A DNA stretch of 64,000 nucleotides, taken from Larus michahellis (lineage: Eukaryota; Chordata; Aves; Charadriiformes; Laridae). The notes under the pieces were generated by a model. It did not search any database. It saw only the letters and a program-made list of their open reading frames with translations, and was not told the origin of the DNA. Shown in pieces: positions 12,770-26,470 of the stretch. The position numbers and the translations under genes are program-made. Location: NCBI RefSeq assembly GCF_964199755.1, contig NC_133896.1:83870215-83934214 (forward strand), given 5' to 3'. The first letter of the stretch is position 1; every line of letters begins with the position of its first letter.

Positions 12770-12791
12770 TCACGGAATCACGGAATCACGG
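12770..12791. repeat. Short 8-bp microsatellite (CACGGAAT)n
   Basis: Two full units plus a partial third. The 8-bp period and content resemble the CR1 3' tail repeat with one substitution per unit, but the flanking DNA does not match a CR1 body. Confidence 0.7.
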
Positions 12792-15700
12792 TCTTCCCAA
12801 CCTCCCCTCCCAGACAAGGCAAAATGGTACCTTACAGTGTGCGTGTTTGCCTGCAAAATTCCCCAGAAATGCGCCATCTGTTGAGAAGCGTCCAAAGCAA
12901 CAATGATAATGGCAGCAGCTTTGAAGCAAAGCCATGTTTACTTGAGCCCTACCGTGGTGGATGCACAGAGCTCCGAATTCAGTATCTTGATAGCGGTTTG
13001 CTTTCAATGCCGTGTGTATTTCTGTTACAGTGGTTCAAAGGAGATTTGCAAATGTAGGTCAGTTTTGTGTGGATTATTTAACAGAAATTCTCACTGTAAA
13101 TGTCATTTATGCAAGTGTCAGTATTCAAATCTAACAACTGCCTGGTGTAATGGCATACATCCCAAAACTACTATTTTGGGAAGGGGAGTTTGATAGAAGG
13201 CAAATACTTGTCTTTCTTACACAGAAAGCTTTCAAAGATATTGTCAATTCACCATATTTCAAGGAAGAGAGATGCAGCATTGGAGCTCTACACTGACAGC
13301 CACATCAAAAAATAGACCGAGACAAATAGGTACTAACCTATGACGCAAGGAAACTCTGCGTGGCAGCTGCCACAGCACAGGGTTGCCCGAGTTTGCTTCT
13401 GAGTCTCCTATAGACTTTGAATTTCTGTGTGTCTGCTGCCTTTTTCGTTGGATGCGTGCAGGTGCCATTAGCCTGGGTGAAGTGAGGCTGGCTCGCTCTT
13501 CACCCCCACTGTAAATGGTCCCTAATGTGTTCAGCTCAGTCTGCAATGAGCGCTGGGTTTCTGGGACTGCCATGCTGCTGGCATGCAAGTCAGTTGATTG
13601 AAGTAATAGCATACTGTGCTGCAATCTGCTGTATAATTACACACTTAATTAGAGTCACAGTTTGTTACCTATGTCACACTGAGCCAGGGCTTGTTGCTCT
13701 TTAGTAGGGAAAAATATTCTTCTGGTTGTAACTTAGAAAAGTATCATGAGGGTTGATTTTTTTTCTCCCTGAACGTGTGAGCTCCTTTTAGAAGAACCCG
13801 CAGAACTGATTAAAACTGCAGTAATCACTGTTTGTTAAGTGTCTGTGGTCAACACCACCCAATTAAAAGTATACCTTTGGGCTTGCAAGGAAAAAGCCCT
13901 TAGAACAAGACGATGGCGGCACACACACTTACTGCTGTGGGATAACCAAAGATAGGAAAGTTCACCGTGTGGGTTCTGGGGTAGCTGCCCGGTTGCGAGA
14001 CCTTGCACTGCACTGAGATAGCTTATATCTCTGCGTTCAAGGGATGAATTGTCTCCTACTTCACATGGGCAAATATGCTGTTACTTTCTATTCTACTGCA
14101 TACCTCACTTCAAAGTATTTTCATTATGTACCTTAAATCTGCCTTAAAACCACGCGTGTGGTGGGCACTGCTTGTGTGCGTAGGCAAATATGTAATAGCC
14201 TTTATTTAACATTGTTCTTCTAAAACGATAGCATGTTTTGGAATAAAAGTATTTGTTCCTAAAACGTTAAAATGATTTTCACTGCTGCTTATCGGATGGT
14301 CTTTAAAGCCTATGAAATGAGCGCAAAAGAAGGCAGGGCTCTCTAGAACAAGGAAACAAGAGTTGCCCTACTTCATTTACCTTGGGCTGGCAGCTACGAG
14401 TAGAAGTCTAAGTAAAGGCAATATGAACGTTCATTACCGTTATTTGTTTGGTAATGTTGGACAAAAGGTAAACTGTTAGTTTTGTAATTTGGCAGTTCCC
14501 CGATTCCTGACATTTAGATAAGTTTACGTTCATGTACAGTATGGAAGCTGGTGATTGCGTGATAAATATGAAAATACATGATTATCTCGAAAAAATGAAT
14601 CACCAAATCAAACTATTTGCTTGGAATAGAGATCCATCCACATGAAAAACTAGAGCAGCATTTTTGGATAAGCAATACAAGTGTTAGGAGCCATTATTCA
14701 GAGACTGCAGATTAGGAGACTTTCTGAGGGATGCCCGGCTTGGACCAGCCCTGCTGTGACAAACTTAAGCTATTATCATCAGACAAGTGTGTTGCAATAG
14801 GTTGCAATGGGATTATGAAATTAATCAATATGAATTTTATTTGTTCTGGTGGAGGACTGCAAAGATCCAAGGGAACTGGCAGGTAACTGGACAGCAACAG
14901 TTTCTTCCTTCCCCCCTGAAGATACTGAACTGAAATAATTCTCAAAGTTGGACGCTTTGATCTATTATGATGGACTTGAAAAGAAGCACCTGCTTAGTTT
15001 TATACCTCACAGCCTCATAGCATGCATTCTTGAATGTGAGCAGCAGTAGAAGCAGATGTGCTCCTCAGCGGCTTCCCCTTCATTATCCCAGCTCTGTAAT
15101 ACTGAGACCCCGAGGTGTGACTCTCATGCTTTTTTCCAACTCATCTGCAAGTCCCAAGAGCTCAGTACATTACCAAAAGGGTGTGTAAGGTGAACAGAAG
15201 GGAGGCAAGCTTCACATTTCTTAAGGAGAGAAGGTATTGTGCAGGAGAGAAGCATTGGTTTGAAGCGGCTTCTTTGGCTCCCCAGCAGCGTATGCATGTC
15301 ATGAAGGAAAAGAAGCCGGTCCCCATTCATAGTTTGCTTTTGCCTTCCATCGTCCCCAGCATCCCACCCTGCAGGCCTCAGGAGGTATATGTTCTGACAG
15401 TTCCACCACTGTTTTTCTTCATACTCCATCCAGGGCAGTTGACAGCTCTCTGAGACACAGGGCACAAACTAGCATCTACCATCTATTCTCTGCTAGGCCT
15501 TCACAGAGAAATCCTCCCATCCTTCTCTTTGAAACAAAATGAATAAACGGGAACAAAAATTTTCTTTCTCATATTGTTCTTCTGCTTCTTTCCTATACAG
15601 AAACTGTAAAAGCAGCTGACTGCTCGAAGCCTCCGCAGATAGGGTTTTTCCCAAGTCATGGCACTATAATAAGCAGTATTTCAAGGATTATGTCAAATTG

Positions 15701-18640
15701 TCTGGACTTTTAAACATACCAGAAACATAAGCCAATATTTCCTCACTGTAAGGGAAGAATCCTTCACAACATCTTGCTGGTGCATATATGGCAGATTGCA
15801 TTTGTACAGACGCTGCTATGATACTGTGAAGATGAGTGATGACATTTTTCACTGAGAAACACCAATATTTAGGAGTGTATGTTGTTAACTGTGCTGCTGC
15901 TTAAGGTGAGTGTGTCAGGAGAAGGTGATCTACAACTTTTCACTAAGCTTCACTGGAGGAATGAGCAAAACTGGAGAGAATGGAAGGGAGAGGGAAGTTA
16001 GCTGACAGACAAGAGTCTGTGACAAAGCACCTCTTAAAGGAAACAGCAGCGGGTGCCATCAGGCATGGGGAATGGCCCTAGCTGGTTACAGTCTTGGGTT
16101 ATGAGACTTCACTAAGCACAAAAGTGATTGAGGCAAGGTGGACCTGAAAGCAGAAATACAAAAGGGTGGCCATAAAACAGGCAGAATCTGCTAGTAAAAG
16201 CCTGTTTAATGGATGCTGACCCTTGATTGTGTAATAATGTTTTGTTTTGAGAAGCTAGGTACACCTGGGCTTGGTACCACTTGCCTAATGGACAGCAATT
16301 AATTAATGCTGCAGGCTGCTCCTGGTCTGCCCTGTCCATGGGACTGCTCTGCTGGTCCCATAGGGAAGTGTGGTCTGGCATAAAACAGAGCAAAATTACC
16401 AGGAAAGCGTTATGCATCACCTTCAGACAAGTAAAACATATTCCCTGGATGCCAAACGTGAAGAGGAAAAAAATACCGTGGAAGGAACCTTCTTGAGGTG
16501 GACTTTCTCTTATGTTCTGTCATCCCAGCAATGGGGCTGACTGATCCTATGCAGAGTAGAGTTCGTTGTTAAAATAACGACAGATATTGGTTTTGGAAAC
16601 AATAGATTTAAAGCATAAATTTCATAAAGATAGGCCAACTGGAGCAGAAACACATCTGAAAGAAAATATATATTGTGGTAGTTTCATGCTATAGTAGGCT
16701 TAGTTTCATGCGTGTTGTCTTTGGTTTTAGGGTGGTGATTTGTACAGCCCATCACAACTGAGTACACCTGTTCCCAAATTGAACCACTCACCTTCCTTCC
16801 CTGCCTTCAAAACAAAATAACAGTGAAAAGTTTCACAAAAATCTGTATGCGTGCACATGAATGCAGGGAATGGTACCCATTCTTCATGGGCTTTTTTTTT
16901 TTCTCTTTGGGAAAACACAAGTTATTTTGAAAGAAATGAAATAATTGTTTTTAAAATGTAAATATACCTGCAGGAGAAAAACAATTTATCAGTCAGTCCA
17001 TGCAATTTTCTCTCGGGTGGAGAGAGATTTCACAAAGTCAGGCTCTATGTACTTTTGCTCTTCAGTTTCCACTGAACCTGAAGCAGATCTCACCTAGAGG
17101 CACAGAGGTCTTACAGTTAAGAGGCTCCAAGTTTTGTGAAAACATACAGTGAGGTAGAGAACAAGGGAGAGATGTGACTCAAATGAAGGTGTAGTCTACC
17201 AGAAGCAACACAAAGGAGAGAACATGCACAAGTTACATCGCCACAAGGAAAACTTGGGTCTAGTTTACACCTCTCAAATGATTAAAAAGTACACCCTTCC
17301 GTATTTTAACTCAGACCACTTTTAATTCATTTATACATCAGTATGCTGGAATAGGTTGAAATCCATATCCATGCTAATATTTTTCAGGCTTTTTATGCTT
17401 TAATTGGGGGACTTTATTACTTACTGAAGGGCCGCTTTCACTTGAGGGTCCTCTCTGTTTGTATGCTTTTAATTAAATCCTGGATAACACCAATTTTTTA
17501 GAAACCCCCAGGAAGAATATTGTGGGAGAAAAATAGAAAATAATATACAACAGTGAAAAAAAGAAATACTGTCAGAGAGATGTAGCGGACAAACTGGAGG
17601 AGATTGGCTGCCCTCTGTGAAATATTTAGGTTGTTTCAAATCAATTGTAGACACAACTGGTGGTGGGCAGAAAATGGTTATTCCTCACTTTAAGAAGCTT
17701 TAGGGAAGCATTGCAAGGTAAAAATCATTACAAGCTTGGTATTTAGAGATTTTCTGTGAAAGAAAATTTTTATAAAGATTGTTATTCATTAAAAATATTT
17801 CAGTCTCAATTTAACACAAACCGAAATAAAACTATTCAAAAAAACTTAGTTCAAAATAAAACTGAAACATTTTGTTCTAATATGTCAAACCAGGTGTTTC
17901 CAATTTTTTGGAATGCTCTTCTGCTTTTCTCCGCTAAAAGAGAAGACAAAAAATGGCTTACTACAAGAAGTCTCCTTATTTCAGATCAGAAGTTTTTGTT
18001 TACAAAAACCTCACAAAATCAACACCTTTGGCAAAGTTTTTCCAACCAGCTCTAGCACAGAATAGAATATTACCTTGGCAAATACAACCAAAGCTTGCTT
18101 AAGTGTGGCACAGTGAATGGCAGTCTACAATTTCTACGACGCCTTTATTTTCTAGGTATTTATTATCATTCATCCCTCCTGAACTCTCACTAGAAGTCCA
18201 CTTCTGCTGCCTTGAGTAAGATAATCCATTATCTTCTGTGATAAATTACTAGTTGGTTCAATACTATGTATGATTGCATATCTTATCTTACTACACAGAC
18301 AAAAGTGTAACATTTGAGTTATTAACAAAAATCTATTATTCCTAATAAGGTTTTTTAGTCATTACTCACACCAGCTTCCATGGTGGCGTCGAGCTAATTG
18401 TTAAATATTTTAGCTACTGGCTTCAGCAGCCAATGTCTACAGAAATGCCTTTAAGATTAATTTTATCAAGTGGACTGCTTATGTCTCTCTTAATCCTTTA
18501 GTTCTTTACCCATTCTCTTTTCCATATAATTATTCCTAGAACTCTTAGATACATTAAAAAGGAAAAGAAATCATTCTGTGAGAATGTGAAAAGTTGTTTC
18601 TAGTTGCTGAGGATGAAGTGAGTTTTAATTTTCTGCTGCT

Positions 18641-18720
18641 ATTATATAAAAATGGAAAAAAATATATAAATGGGAATATATATATATAAAAATGTAGCTA
18701 TATAAAAATGGGAAAATAGG
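18641..18720. repeat. A/T low-complexity tract
   Basis: Repeated TATATAAAAATGG-like blocks and a (TA)n run. Confidence 0.85.
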
Positions 18721-21700
18721 GCTTTGAGGCCTGCGATGATTTTTATTTAGTTTGAAAACGTTGACAATTTTTATTAGACTAGGATGGGATGGCATGAAAT
18801 TTCAATGACATACAAAGCGTGTGTTTTTCTGGCTACTCAGGCAACAAAGTGGTGAAAGTTCTGACGTGCTTGTTCGCCATATCTGAGATGATATTAGACT
18901 ATTAACATTTTTTGACATCATCCACTGATCATATTTTGTGAAGGAAAATTCTTTTGACTTGCTAGAGCAATAGAGTAAGCATGAGCACGAATGATATTGT
19001 GGTGTAAGTACAAAGTTATACAGACCAAACAGAATATATTGCAAGAATATATCCCAAGCTAGGGGTACTCTACATAGGTTGTTAAGGAATAAGTAGGACA
19101 ATTAAATGATGCATTAATAAAGGAGGTATTAAACATGTTAATAAATGGGGTATGAGTCCAGTTCATTCTGCAAACTGATGATTTGTTGATTATCTTGATT
19201 CTTTCAAGTTAGGATATTGTGTGTAAAAGAACATATTTATGTGCTCTTTTATGCATTTTAACATTGACTTCTAATGTTAATTATAGGTATCATGACTCTG
19301 GCTCAGGACAATGTAAACACATTTCCCAACAATAACCGCTACGTTTAGGGGCATAAACTGAAGGAGAGAAAGAGAAATTGTCCTTTTCTTTTTTTAATGT
19401 TTACATATTATAAACTCTGTTTTCTCAGTGAGTGTCTTGACAAAACCCTTTTCTTCCTGATTATTTTCAGGAAGGATGCACAAACTTAATTAGCATTGAA
19501 ACCTTTAAATGTGTATCAGGCTAGGCTGGAATCGTCCATGGGTCCATAAGCAATTGGAAAGAATGATGGAGCATGTAGATGTCTGCACTAACCTCCACGT
19601 GGACTGCATGTGTAAGTCTTGTTTCCTGAAGAAATTACTCCAAAAAAAATTGGTATATCTTTGATGCATTTCCTTTCTTCTGTTGCAAAGTATTTCTTTA
19701 ATTTCCCATGCAAATTTGTGTCCAGCACTTAGACTTTTAGACAGCTCTTTTCAGACTTATATCTATATTTCAGCAATGTGGATTTAATTGAACAAAAATA
19801 AAAATGCTTCTAAACAGACTTTTCAGTTCAGTCTATCCCAAGGCAGGGGGGTAGACTATTGGAGAAGTCAATGCATGCTGGACCAGCTCTCTTGATTTTA
19901 TTAGGAATGATGTGATAGTTGCTGCTGTTCTCAGCTCTGTCGCTAATACCAGACCTTGCAATAAAATTACAACTCTTTGTTCAATTAAAGAAATAAGGTG
20001 AAATGCTGGAAAGGTTGAAGCTAGTGTGAATTAAAGGTTCAGAAACCAGAAGGAAAGTTAGTCCAGATACATACAATCTCGGAAGACTCTTGAATCGGCT
20101 AAGCTAGTCTTGGGGTTTGCCTATTTTTGGGGTCTGACTTGTGGTTTTTGAAACTCAAGGCTTAACTGAGAGGATAATGAACATGGGGATATCTATTCCA
20201 TGCCTGACCCCAGGCCAACCAAAGGCGAGGACCTTGATCTACCTTGCCTAGGACTGGTCATGTCCACCTGATGAAGCCCTTGTGCCACACGTCCCTGAGG
20301 TAATTGAGTTCTAAGAATTTATTTGGGTTTGGGTTTTTTTTTCCATATCACACAAAAAAATTTAAACATTGTATTACAGCTCTGCCAAAATACAGGTTAT
20401 CATGGGGTGTGCTGCAGTCCTGGGAAGGTGACATGAAGCATATATAGGCTTGTTCTGGGCTGTATGGAAGCGCATGCGTCTTGAAGGGGTGACATCTCAT
20501 CCACAGTGCCAAGGAGTGAGTATGGCACCCCAGAATTGTTCCTGGGTTTCTGTTCAGAAGAAGCCAATCAGTTCACTCCAAAAGGGAGGCTGCGAACCTG
20601 GACAGTCAGGAGTGCAGACCTTGAGGGTGAACGAAGGAGCTAAACTGGCTGACACTGTCTCTGTACCTGTTACAGGTCTGTCCATTCCCTGGCATCTCTT
20701 GGGTTGTAGCCCCCAATATACAATGGACATACCACACTACAATTCTTATTTTGTGAATGTGATGGCAGAGTTCATCATTTGTCTGTAAAAACATCAATAT
20801 TTTATTTCACCTGGGCTTGTAAAAATGACCCCAGCTGTAACCCCTGCATCACTCCATACTGAATGATGAACATTGCAAGGTTTCATATGACAGGGTGCCT
20901 TTAAGAATTTGCTGTGTCTTTAAGAATTGATGTCCTGTACATGCGCTTCACAACTTGTCTCATTCGCACTCAGTAGTAGGCTTCAGACCCACAAAGCTTA
21001 CCGCTGTACGAATCACCCCATCTTATGTCCCTACGTATAAACCAAGAAAGAGAGCAGCGCTGAAACCTCACAGCAGCATTGCAAGCAAAATGTGTCTGAG
21101 TCGCTCACGAGGGATAAGAGGGAAAAACCCAAAGGCTAAGTGGGTCTGCTAACTTTCTTCTGGCTTGACTCATGAAACACCAACATACAAAGTCAAACCT
21201 GTGAAGACGAGAGTGTCGGCTTTGTTGCATTAGGGATGGGAAAATAGCTTGAGTGAGGGCTTTGACCAATGCAGGGATCTCAAGCAGTCTCTGGTGGTGG
21301 TGTAATGCCACAACCCTCCATCTTCTGCCAGTATGCCAACCATGGCTAGTTTGCAGGTCACAACAGATGCTGATTGACTGTGCCTTTCATGGGGCGGGAA
21401 AGAGGAAGCGACACCTCTCCGTTGTGTATGAAGTATGGGTGTAGCTCTGGAGAGGAAGAAGTGGGAGGTATTTCTGTGACTTTACACACCTTTGGTTTGT
21501 AAAACTTACTGGACATTTGTTGGACCTTTATGCAGTTACTCTCATGACTCATACAATTATTCCTGATGTAGTTAAACCATTCAGTCCAAACAGCTGAAGA
21601 AATAAGGGTTATTTAGTCAGATTTATTAAAATTATTCCAGGAAACCAAGGTAAAACTTTAACACTGTAATTGCTAGTTAAAATGCAACTCCTAATCACTG

Positions 21701-22164
21701 GAGTCCAGGGCATGTTTCACCTTGCCAGGAGGTTAAGTACAGTGTTTGATATTCCCTGTTCTATAGCAGTGCCACTAGTTTTAATTAGATTTACCCGCTT
21801 TCGTTAAAAGCACAGACGCTTAATCCTTAAATCCTTTCAGAGATTTAAATACCTGCCTGCAGCTATTTATTTTATCAGTTTGTTTCAGCGACTGCTCCTT
21901 TCATCTCTCAGTCTCTGACTTGTCTACCCGGACAGACTGTCCCAAGTTATCCTTCATGCTGCTCTAGGGTGCCTGCTGACACAGAAAAACACCTTGTTTC
22001 TTTTGTTGTTCTTGATATCTGTAAGTGCTTTGATGTTGCTCTCATCATGCAATGGACCATGGCATGTTCCTGCATTGTTCTGTGACAGTATCCCCAGCAG
22101 CTTTCTAAAGGCCTCAGTTCCTTGACTGTTCAAACCATCCTGGTCTTGTGATGCATGTAGGGGC

Positions 22165-23217
22165 ATCTAAAGAGTGGCCTATCAGGCCCAGTCAGCATGG
22201 GTTTATGAAAGGCAGATCCTGCTTGACTAACAAGGCGACCCACTTAGTGGACAAGGGAAAGGCTGTGGATATTGTCTACCTAGACTTTAGTAAAGCTTTT
22301 GACACCATTTCCCACAGAATTCTCTTGGAGAAACTGGCTGCTCATGGCTTGGATGGGCATATGCTTCGCTGGGTAAAAAACTGGCTGGAGGTCTGGGCCC
22401 AAAGAGTGGTGGTGAATGGAGTTAAATCCAGTTGGCAGCCAGTCATGAGTGGTGTTCCCCAGGGCTCGGTATTGGGGCATGTTGTCTCTAGTATCTTTAT
22501 CAATGATCTGGACGAGGGGATTGAATGCACCCTTGGTAAGTTTGCAGATGACACCAAGTTAGGTGGGAGTGCTGATCTGCTTGAGGGTAGAAAGGCTCTG
22601 CAGAGGGATCTGGACAGGCTGGATCGATGGGCCAAGGCCAATGGTATGAGGTTCAACAAGGCCAAGTGCCGGGTCCTGCACTTGGGTCACAACAACCCCA
22701 TGCAGCGCTACAGGATTGGGGAGGAGTGGCTGGAGAGCTGCCTGGCAGAAAAGGACCTGAGGGTGTTGGTCAACAGCCAGCTGAATATAAGCCAGCAGTG
22801 TGCCCAGGTGGCCAAGAAGGCCAACAGCAAACAGGCCTGTATCAGAAATAGTGTGGCCAGCAGGACTAGGGAACTGATTGTCCCCCTGTACTTGGCACTG
22901 AAAAGAGGTTGTAGAGAGGTGGGGGTTGGTCTCTTCTTCCAAGTAACAGGTGATAAGACAAGAGGAAATGGCCTCAAATTGCATCAGGGGAGGTTTAGAT
23001 TGGATATTAGGAAAAATTTGTTCACTGAAAGGGTTGTCAGGCATTGGAACAGGCTGCCCAGGGAAGTGGTTGAGTCACCATCCCTACAGGTATTTAAAAG
23101 ACATGTAGATGTAGTACTGAGCGACATGGTTTAGTAGTAATTTGGCAGCGTTAGGTTAACGGTCGGACTTAATGATCTTAAAAGTCTATTCCAACCAAAA
23201 CGATTCTATGATTCTAT
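22165..23217 (+). mobile_element. CR1 LINE, 5'-truncated, RT frame still open
   Basis: The best-preserved retrotransposon copy in the window. One uninterrupted frame (22,148-23,134, 328 codons; the first few codons are flanking DNA) encodes the C-terminal two-thirds of a CR1 reverse transcriptase. It shows [13 protein letters not shown] (residues about 44-56), [10 protein letters not shown] (101-110) and the catalytic FADD box (132-135), then LHLGHNNPM and the C-terminal [19 protein letters not shown] signature. Relative to the usual CR1 protein, about 65 residues after VPLYLAL are missing without a frame change (junction near 22,900). The 3' end carries the tail unit GATTCTATGATTCTAT at about 23,202-23,217. 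It lacks the endonuclease and 5' end, so it cannot move by itself. Confidence 0.95.
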
Positions 23218-23404
23218 CCAGAAAGGAAACATTGAGACTGCTTGACCTTTCCATCTTTTTCCAGGTTGTATCCCCAGGGGGACCTGAGTTCACTGTCAGA
23301 CATCTCACGGGACAGCGTGGCTGAGACCAGCTCTGTACCTCACCAGCAGCTTTGTGACACCTTTTTCTTTCTTTTGCTGCTTTGTGCTGACACATCACCA
23401 GCAG

Positions 23405-23900
23405 CGAGTTCACAGAACGATTGAGGTTGAAAGTGACCTTTGGAGATTGTCCAGTCCAGTCCTCCTTCTCAAAGAAGCTTCAGCTACTGCAGGTTGCCCA
23501 GGACCTTGTCCAACTGGGTTTTGAATATCTGTAAGGATGGAGGCTCCACAGACTCTCTGGGCAACCTGCTCCGGTGTTTGTCCACCCTTGTAGTAAAAAA
23601 GTTTTTTCTTACCTTCTGATAGAATCGTATTTCAGTTTGATCCCACTGCTTCTTGTCCAGTCACATGTCACCACGAAGAAGAATCTGGCTCCGTCTTCTT
23701 TATACCCTCCCATCAGATATTTGTACACAGTGATGAGACCCTGCAACCCAAGTCTTCACTTCTTCAGGCTGGGCTGTTCCTTAGCTGTCTTTGTGGCCCT
23801 GCACTCTACTTGCTCCAGCAAGTCTATTCCTCTCTTGTACTGGGGACCCCAGAGCACAGCACTGCATATATGTCTTCACCAGCTGTTTTGCAACAGGAGG
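23405..23900 (-). mobile_element. CR1 LINE, 3' end, minus strand
   Basis: Reverse-complement CR1 3' sequence. The untranslated end starts at about 23,408 and the codons for the RT C-terminus run to about 23,900. Its inner end stops where the next CR1 block (24,486 onward) takes up almost the same element position, so both are probably halves of one copy. Confidence 0.88.
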
Positions 23901-24485
23901 TGCTGGGTTTGTGTGATCCCAGTAAGAAAGGCAGTCAGACTTTGCAAAGTGTCATTTAAAATGCTATTTAATAGAGCTAATGCCATAAAGAAAGCATAGG
24001 TCATCTTAGGTCCCTTCAGATGCTGGGAACCCCAAGCTGCGTAGCATCAAACGGGCTTCCAATCAGCATGCCATGCAGACCCCATCCATAGAATGGAGTT
24101 ACCCCATTTTGGTCATTTGAGTTACTGTAGGATTTTCTTAAAAAACAACAACTCTATTCAGCATTTCTACCATCAAACAAAAGGGATGTTTGCACAAGAA
24201 CTTCTCGCTGCACGTTTAGATAAAGGCAAGGACAGGCAGGTGGTGCAATCACCAGTGACTATTGGGAGCTGCTTGCAGGGTCCTCTGTCGCCATAAGCTG
24301 GCTGAGCTCACCCTGCAGCCAAGGGGTTTGCGCAGCATGACACAGCCTGAAGGCCACGCTGCAGGTACAGCACAGCACAGACCTGCACCTGCTCGGGTTA
24401 ATCGATATGTTGATCAGTAACTCTTCCATGTACAGTGCTCTCTTGGTCAGGATCACTACATCAGTTGTGAGCAGAGAGGAAACTA
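23901..24485. other. About 585 bp interrupting a minus-strand CR1
   Basis: Non-CR1 DNA sits between two CR1 blocks that are near-contiguous in the element. No coding motif was found. It may be a nested insertion, but I could not identify a family or a clear target-site duplication. Confidence 0.45.
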
Positions 24486-26470
24486 CCCCAAACTGCTGGC
24501 AAAGGTCTTCCTAACATAATGCAGGATGCTGTTGGCTTTCTCTGCTATAACGGCACATTGCTGGCTCATGATCAACCTGCTGTCTACCATGAAACTCAGA
24601 ATGCTTTCTGCAAATCTGCTTTCCAGACAGTCCACCCACAGTGTGTCGGTGCATGGAGTTATCCTCCCAAGGAGCAGGACTTTGCATTTCCCTTTGTTCA
24701 ACTTCACAAAGTCCCTCTCTATCCAGTTTTCCGTGTCTCTCTGGATGTTCAGTTCATGTTTCCAGTTCATGTGCCTCTGAATGGCAGCACAATCATCTGA
24801 TATATCATCCTCTCCTCTAAGTTTTGTATTATCTGCAAACTTGGTGAGGATGCACTCTTTCTCATCATCCAGGTCATTAATGGAGATCTTAAACAATATC
24901 AGACCCAGTACTGACCCCTAGGATGCATCACTCCAGATGGATTTTGCTGCCTCTGCTTGATTTTCCTCTTCTTAGGATGGACCATTCCTGAGCATGGAGT
25001 AGGTGATCCTTGAATCTCTTGGTCATCTCTTGGACCTTTCTTTTCTGCAGGGCTGTATCCCATGGGATTCTTCCAAGTACATACCTGAAGAAGCCAAAGT
25101 CTGCTCTCCTGAAGTCCAAGGTCGTTACCCTGCTTTTTGCCCTGCTCCCTCCTCTCAGAATCCTGAACTCTGTCTTCTCATCACAGCAGCCAAGACTGCT
25201 CCTAGCCTTCACATTCCTGATCAATCCTTCCTCTCTTGGTCTAGCAGAGTGACTTGCCTTGTTTTCTCCTCAATCACCTAGGTTAGGAAATTGTTATGGA
25301 TGCCTTCCAGAGACCCCCTGGATTGCTCATGCCCTGCTGTGTTGTCCCTCCAGAAGCTATCGGGGTGGTAAAAGCCCCCCATGAGGACTATGAACGTGGG
25401 GCTTCTTCTACTTGTCTGAAGAAGGCCTCATATACTCCCACTTATCAGGCGGTCTGTAGCAGACATCCACAACAATGTCACCTATGTTGGTCTGCTCACT
25501 AGTCCTGACCCATAAGCTCCCAGCCATCTCATCACCCTTTCCTAGACAGAGCTCCATGCATCCCCGTGGTCCTCTCATATAAAGGGTACCTTCTCCTCAC
25601 CTTCCTGGCCTGTCCTTCCTAAAGAGCCTGGATCCTTCTTTTGCAGCATTTGAGTCATGTGAGCTGTCTCGTGCCTCTGTGATACCAATGAGACTGTACC
25701 CCAGCAACTGTACGTAGACTTCTAATTCCTCCTGCTGCACCCTGTGGTGCATGCACTGGTGTATTGGCACATCACAAAGGCACCCTGGCATGCTGGTTTC
25801 CCAGAAAAGGTATGAGATCTTTCCACATAATGCTGTTCCATAGACACTTCCTTGTTTATGTGCATATGCTTGAGGTGATCCCACTTCATCCCACTTTTGT
25901 TGGTTACAAGGTCCCTGTTCACATCATCCCAGACTCTTTGCTTGCTAATCCCATCCACTACTTCTTCATTTGATTGCTCGTCACTCTCTCCCTCCTTCAT
26001 CGTTCTTGCTTTAAAGCTCTTATTAGACCAGATTTGTTGGCAAAGACACTTTTTCCCCACTTAGGCGCATGGATCTTGTCCCTTCCAAGCTATCGTTGAT
26101 CTTCAGAGAGGGTCCCATAGTCATAGAAGCCAACACCAGCCGTACAAACAGTTGCTAACCTGCAGGATCTATCTGCTCCTCCTCAAGACCTTCCATCTCA
26201 CTGGCAGGATCAAGGGGACCACCACCTGGGTCCCCATGCCCTTGATCATTGCCCCCTGAACCACGTGATCATGCTTGATATGCTTCAGGTTTTTCTTGGC
26301 AGTATCATTGGTGCTCACATGCAAGAGCAGGGTGGGAGTGATAGCCTGAGGGATGGACAAGCCCTGTCAGCCTCTCTACAATGATCAGGGTCTTAGTTTC
26401 TCCTGGGGAACTCCTATTGCTTCTTGAATGTTGTTACTTCTCAGTCCTTTGGGTTATTTAAGTTCATGTG
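24486..26470 (-). mobile_element. CR1 LINE, RT plus endonuclease and 5' region, minus strand
   Basis: Reading leftward on the minus strand, the block has in order: 5' leader-like sequence (26,470 to about 25,900), endonuclease coding sequence (about 25,884-25,300; recognisable QEELEVYVQLLGYSLIGITE and LFRKDRPGR), the linker between endonuclease and RT (about 25,224-24,930; RIPWDTALQKRKVQE), and RT core sequence with FADNTKL in place of FADDTKL (about 24,896-24,483). The N-terminal part of RT is deleted near 24,900-24,930. Frames are broken throughout. Confidence 0.9.

Larger units (their letters stand above)
8131..22164. other. Long intergenic stretch, no confirmed gene
   Basis: Fourteen kilobases of mainly unique A/T-rich DNA with no CR1 body. 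Open frames reach only 60-120 codons and are shadows or chance. Small features are a T-run (8,609-8,625), a protein-like broken frame (10,975-11,160), a 23-bp tandem repeat (11,231-11,276), an 8-bp repeat (12,770-12,791), a small hairpin (19,453-19,474), an A/T low-complexity tract (18,641-18,720), and a TATA-like TATAAA near 21,037 in a slightly GC-richer patch. Confidence 0.55.

Noticed and set aside
12770..12830. CR1 copy beginning with an 8-bp tail repeat
   Set aside because: The tail-like repeat is there, but the next bases do not match a CR1 3' end in either orientation.
20880..21060. Possible LTR with TATAAA near 21,037 and two CTTTAAGAATT copies
   Set aside because: No paired termini, no AATAAA signal at a suitable distance and no recognised family text.
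22342..23044. Minus-strand frames over the plus-strand CR1
   Set aside because: Shadows of the reverse-transcriptase coding sequence.
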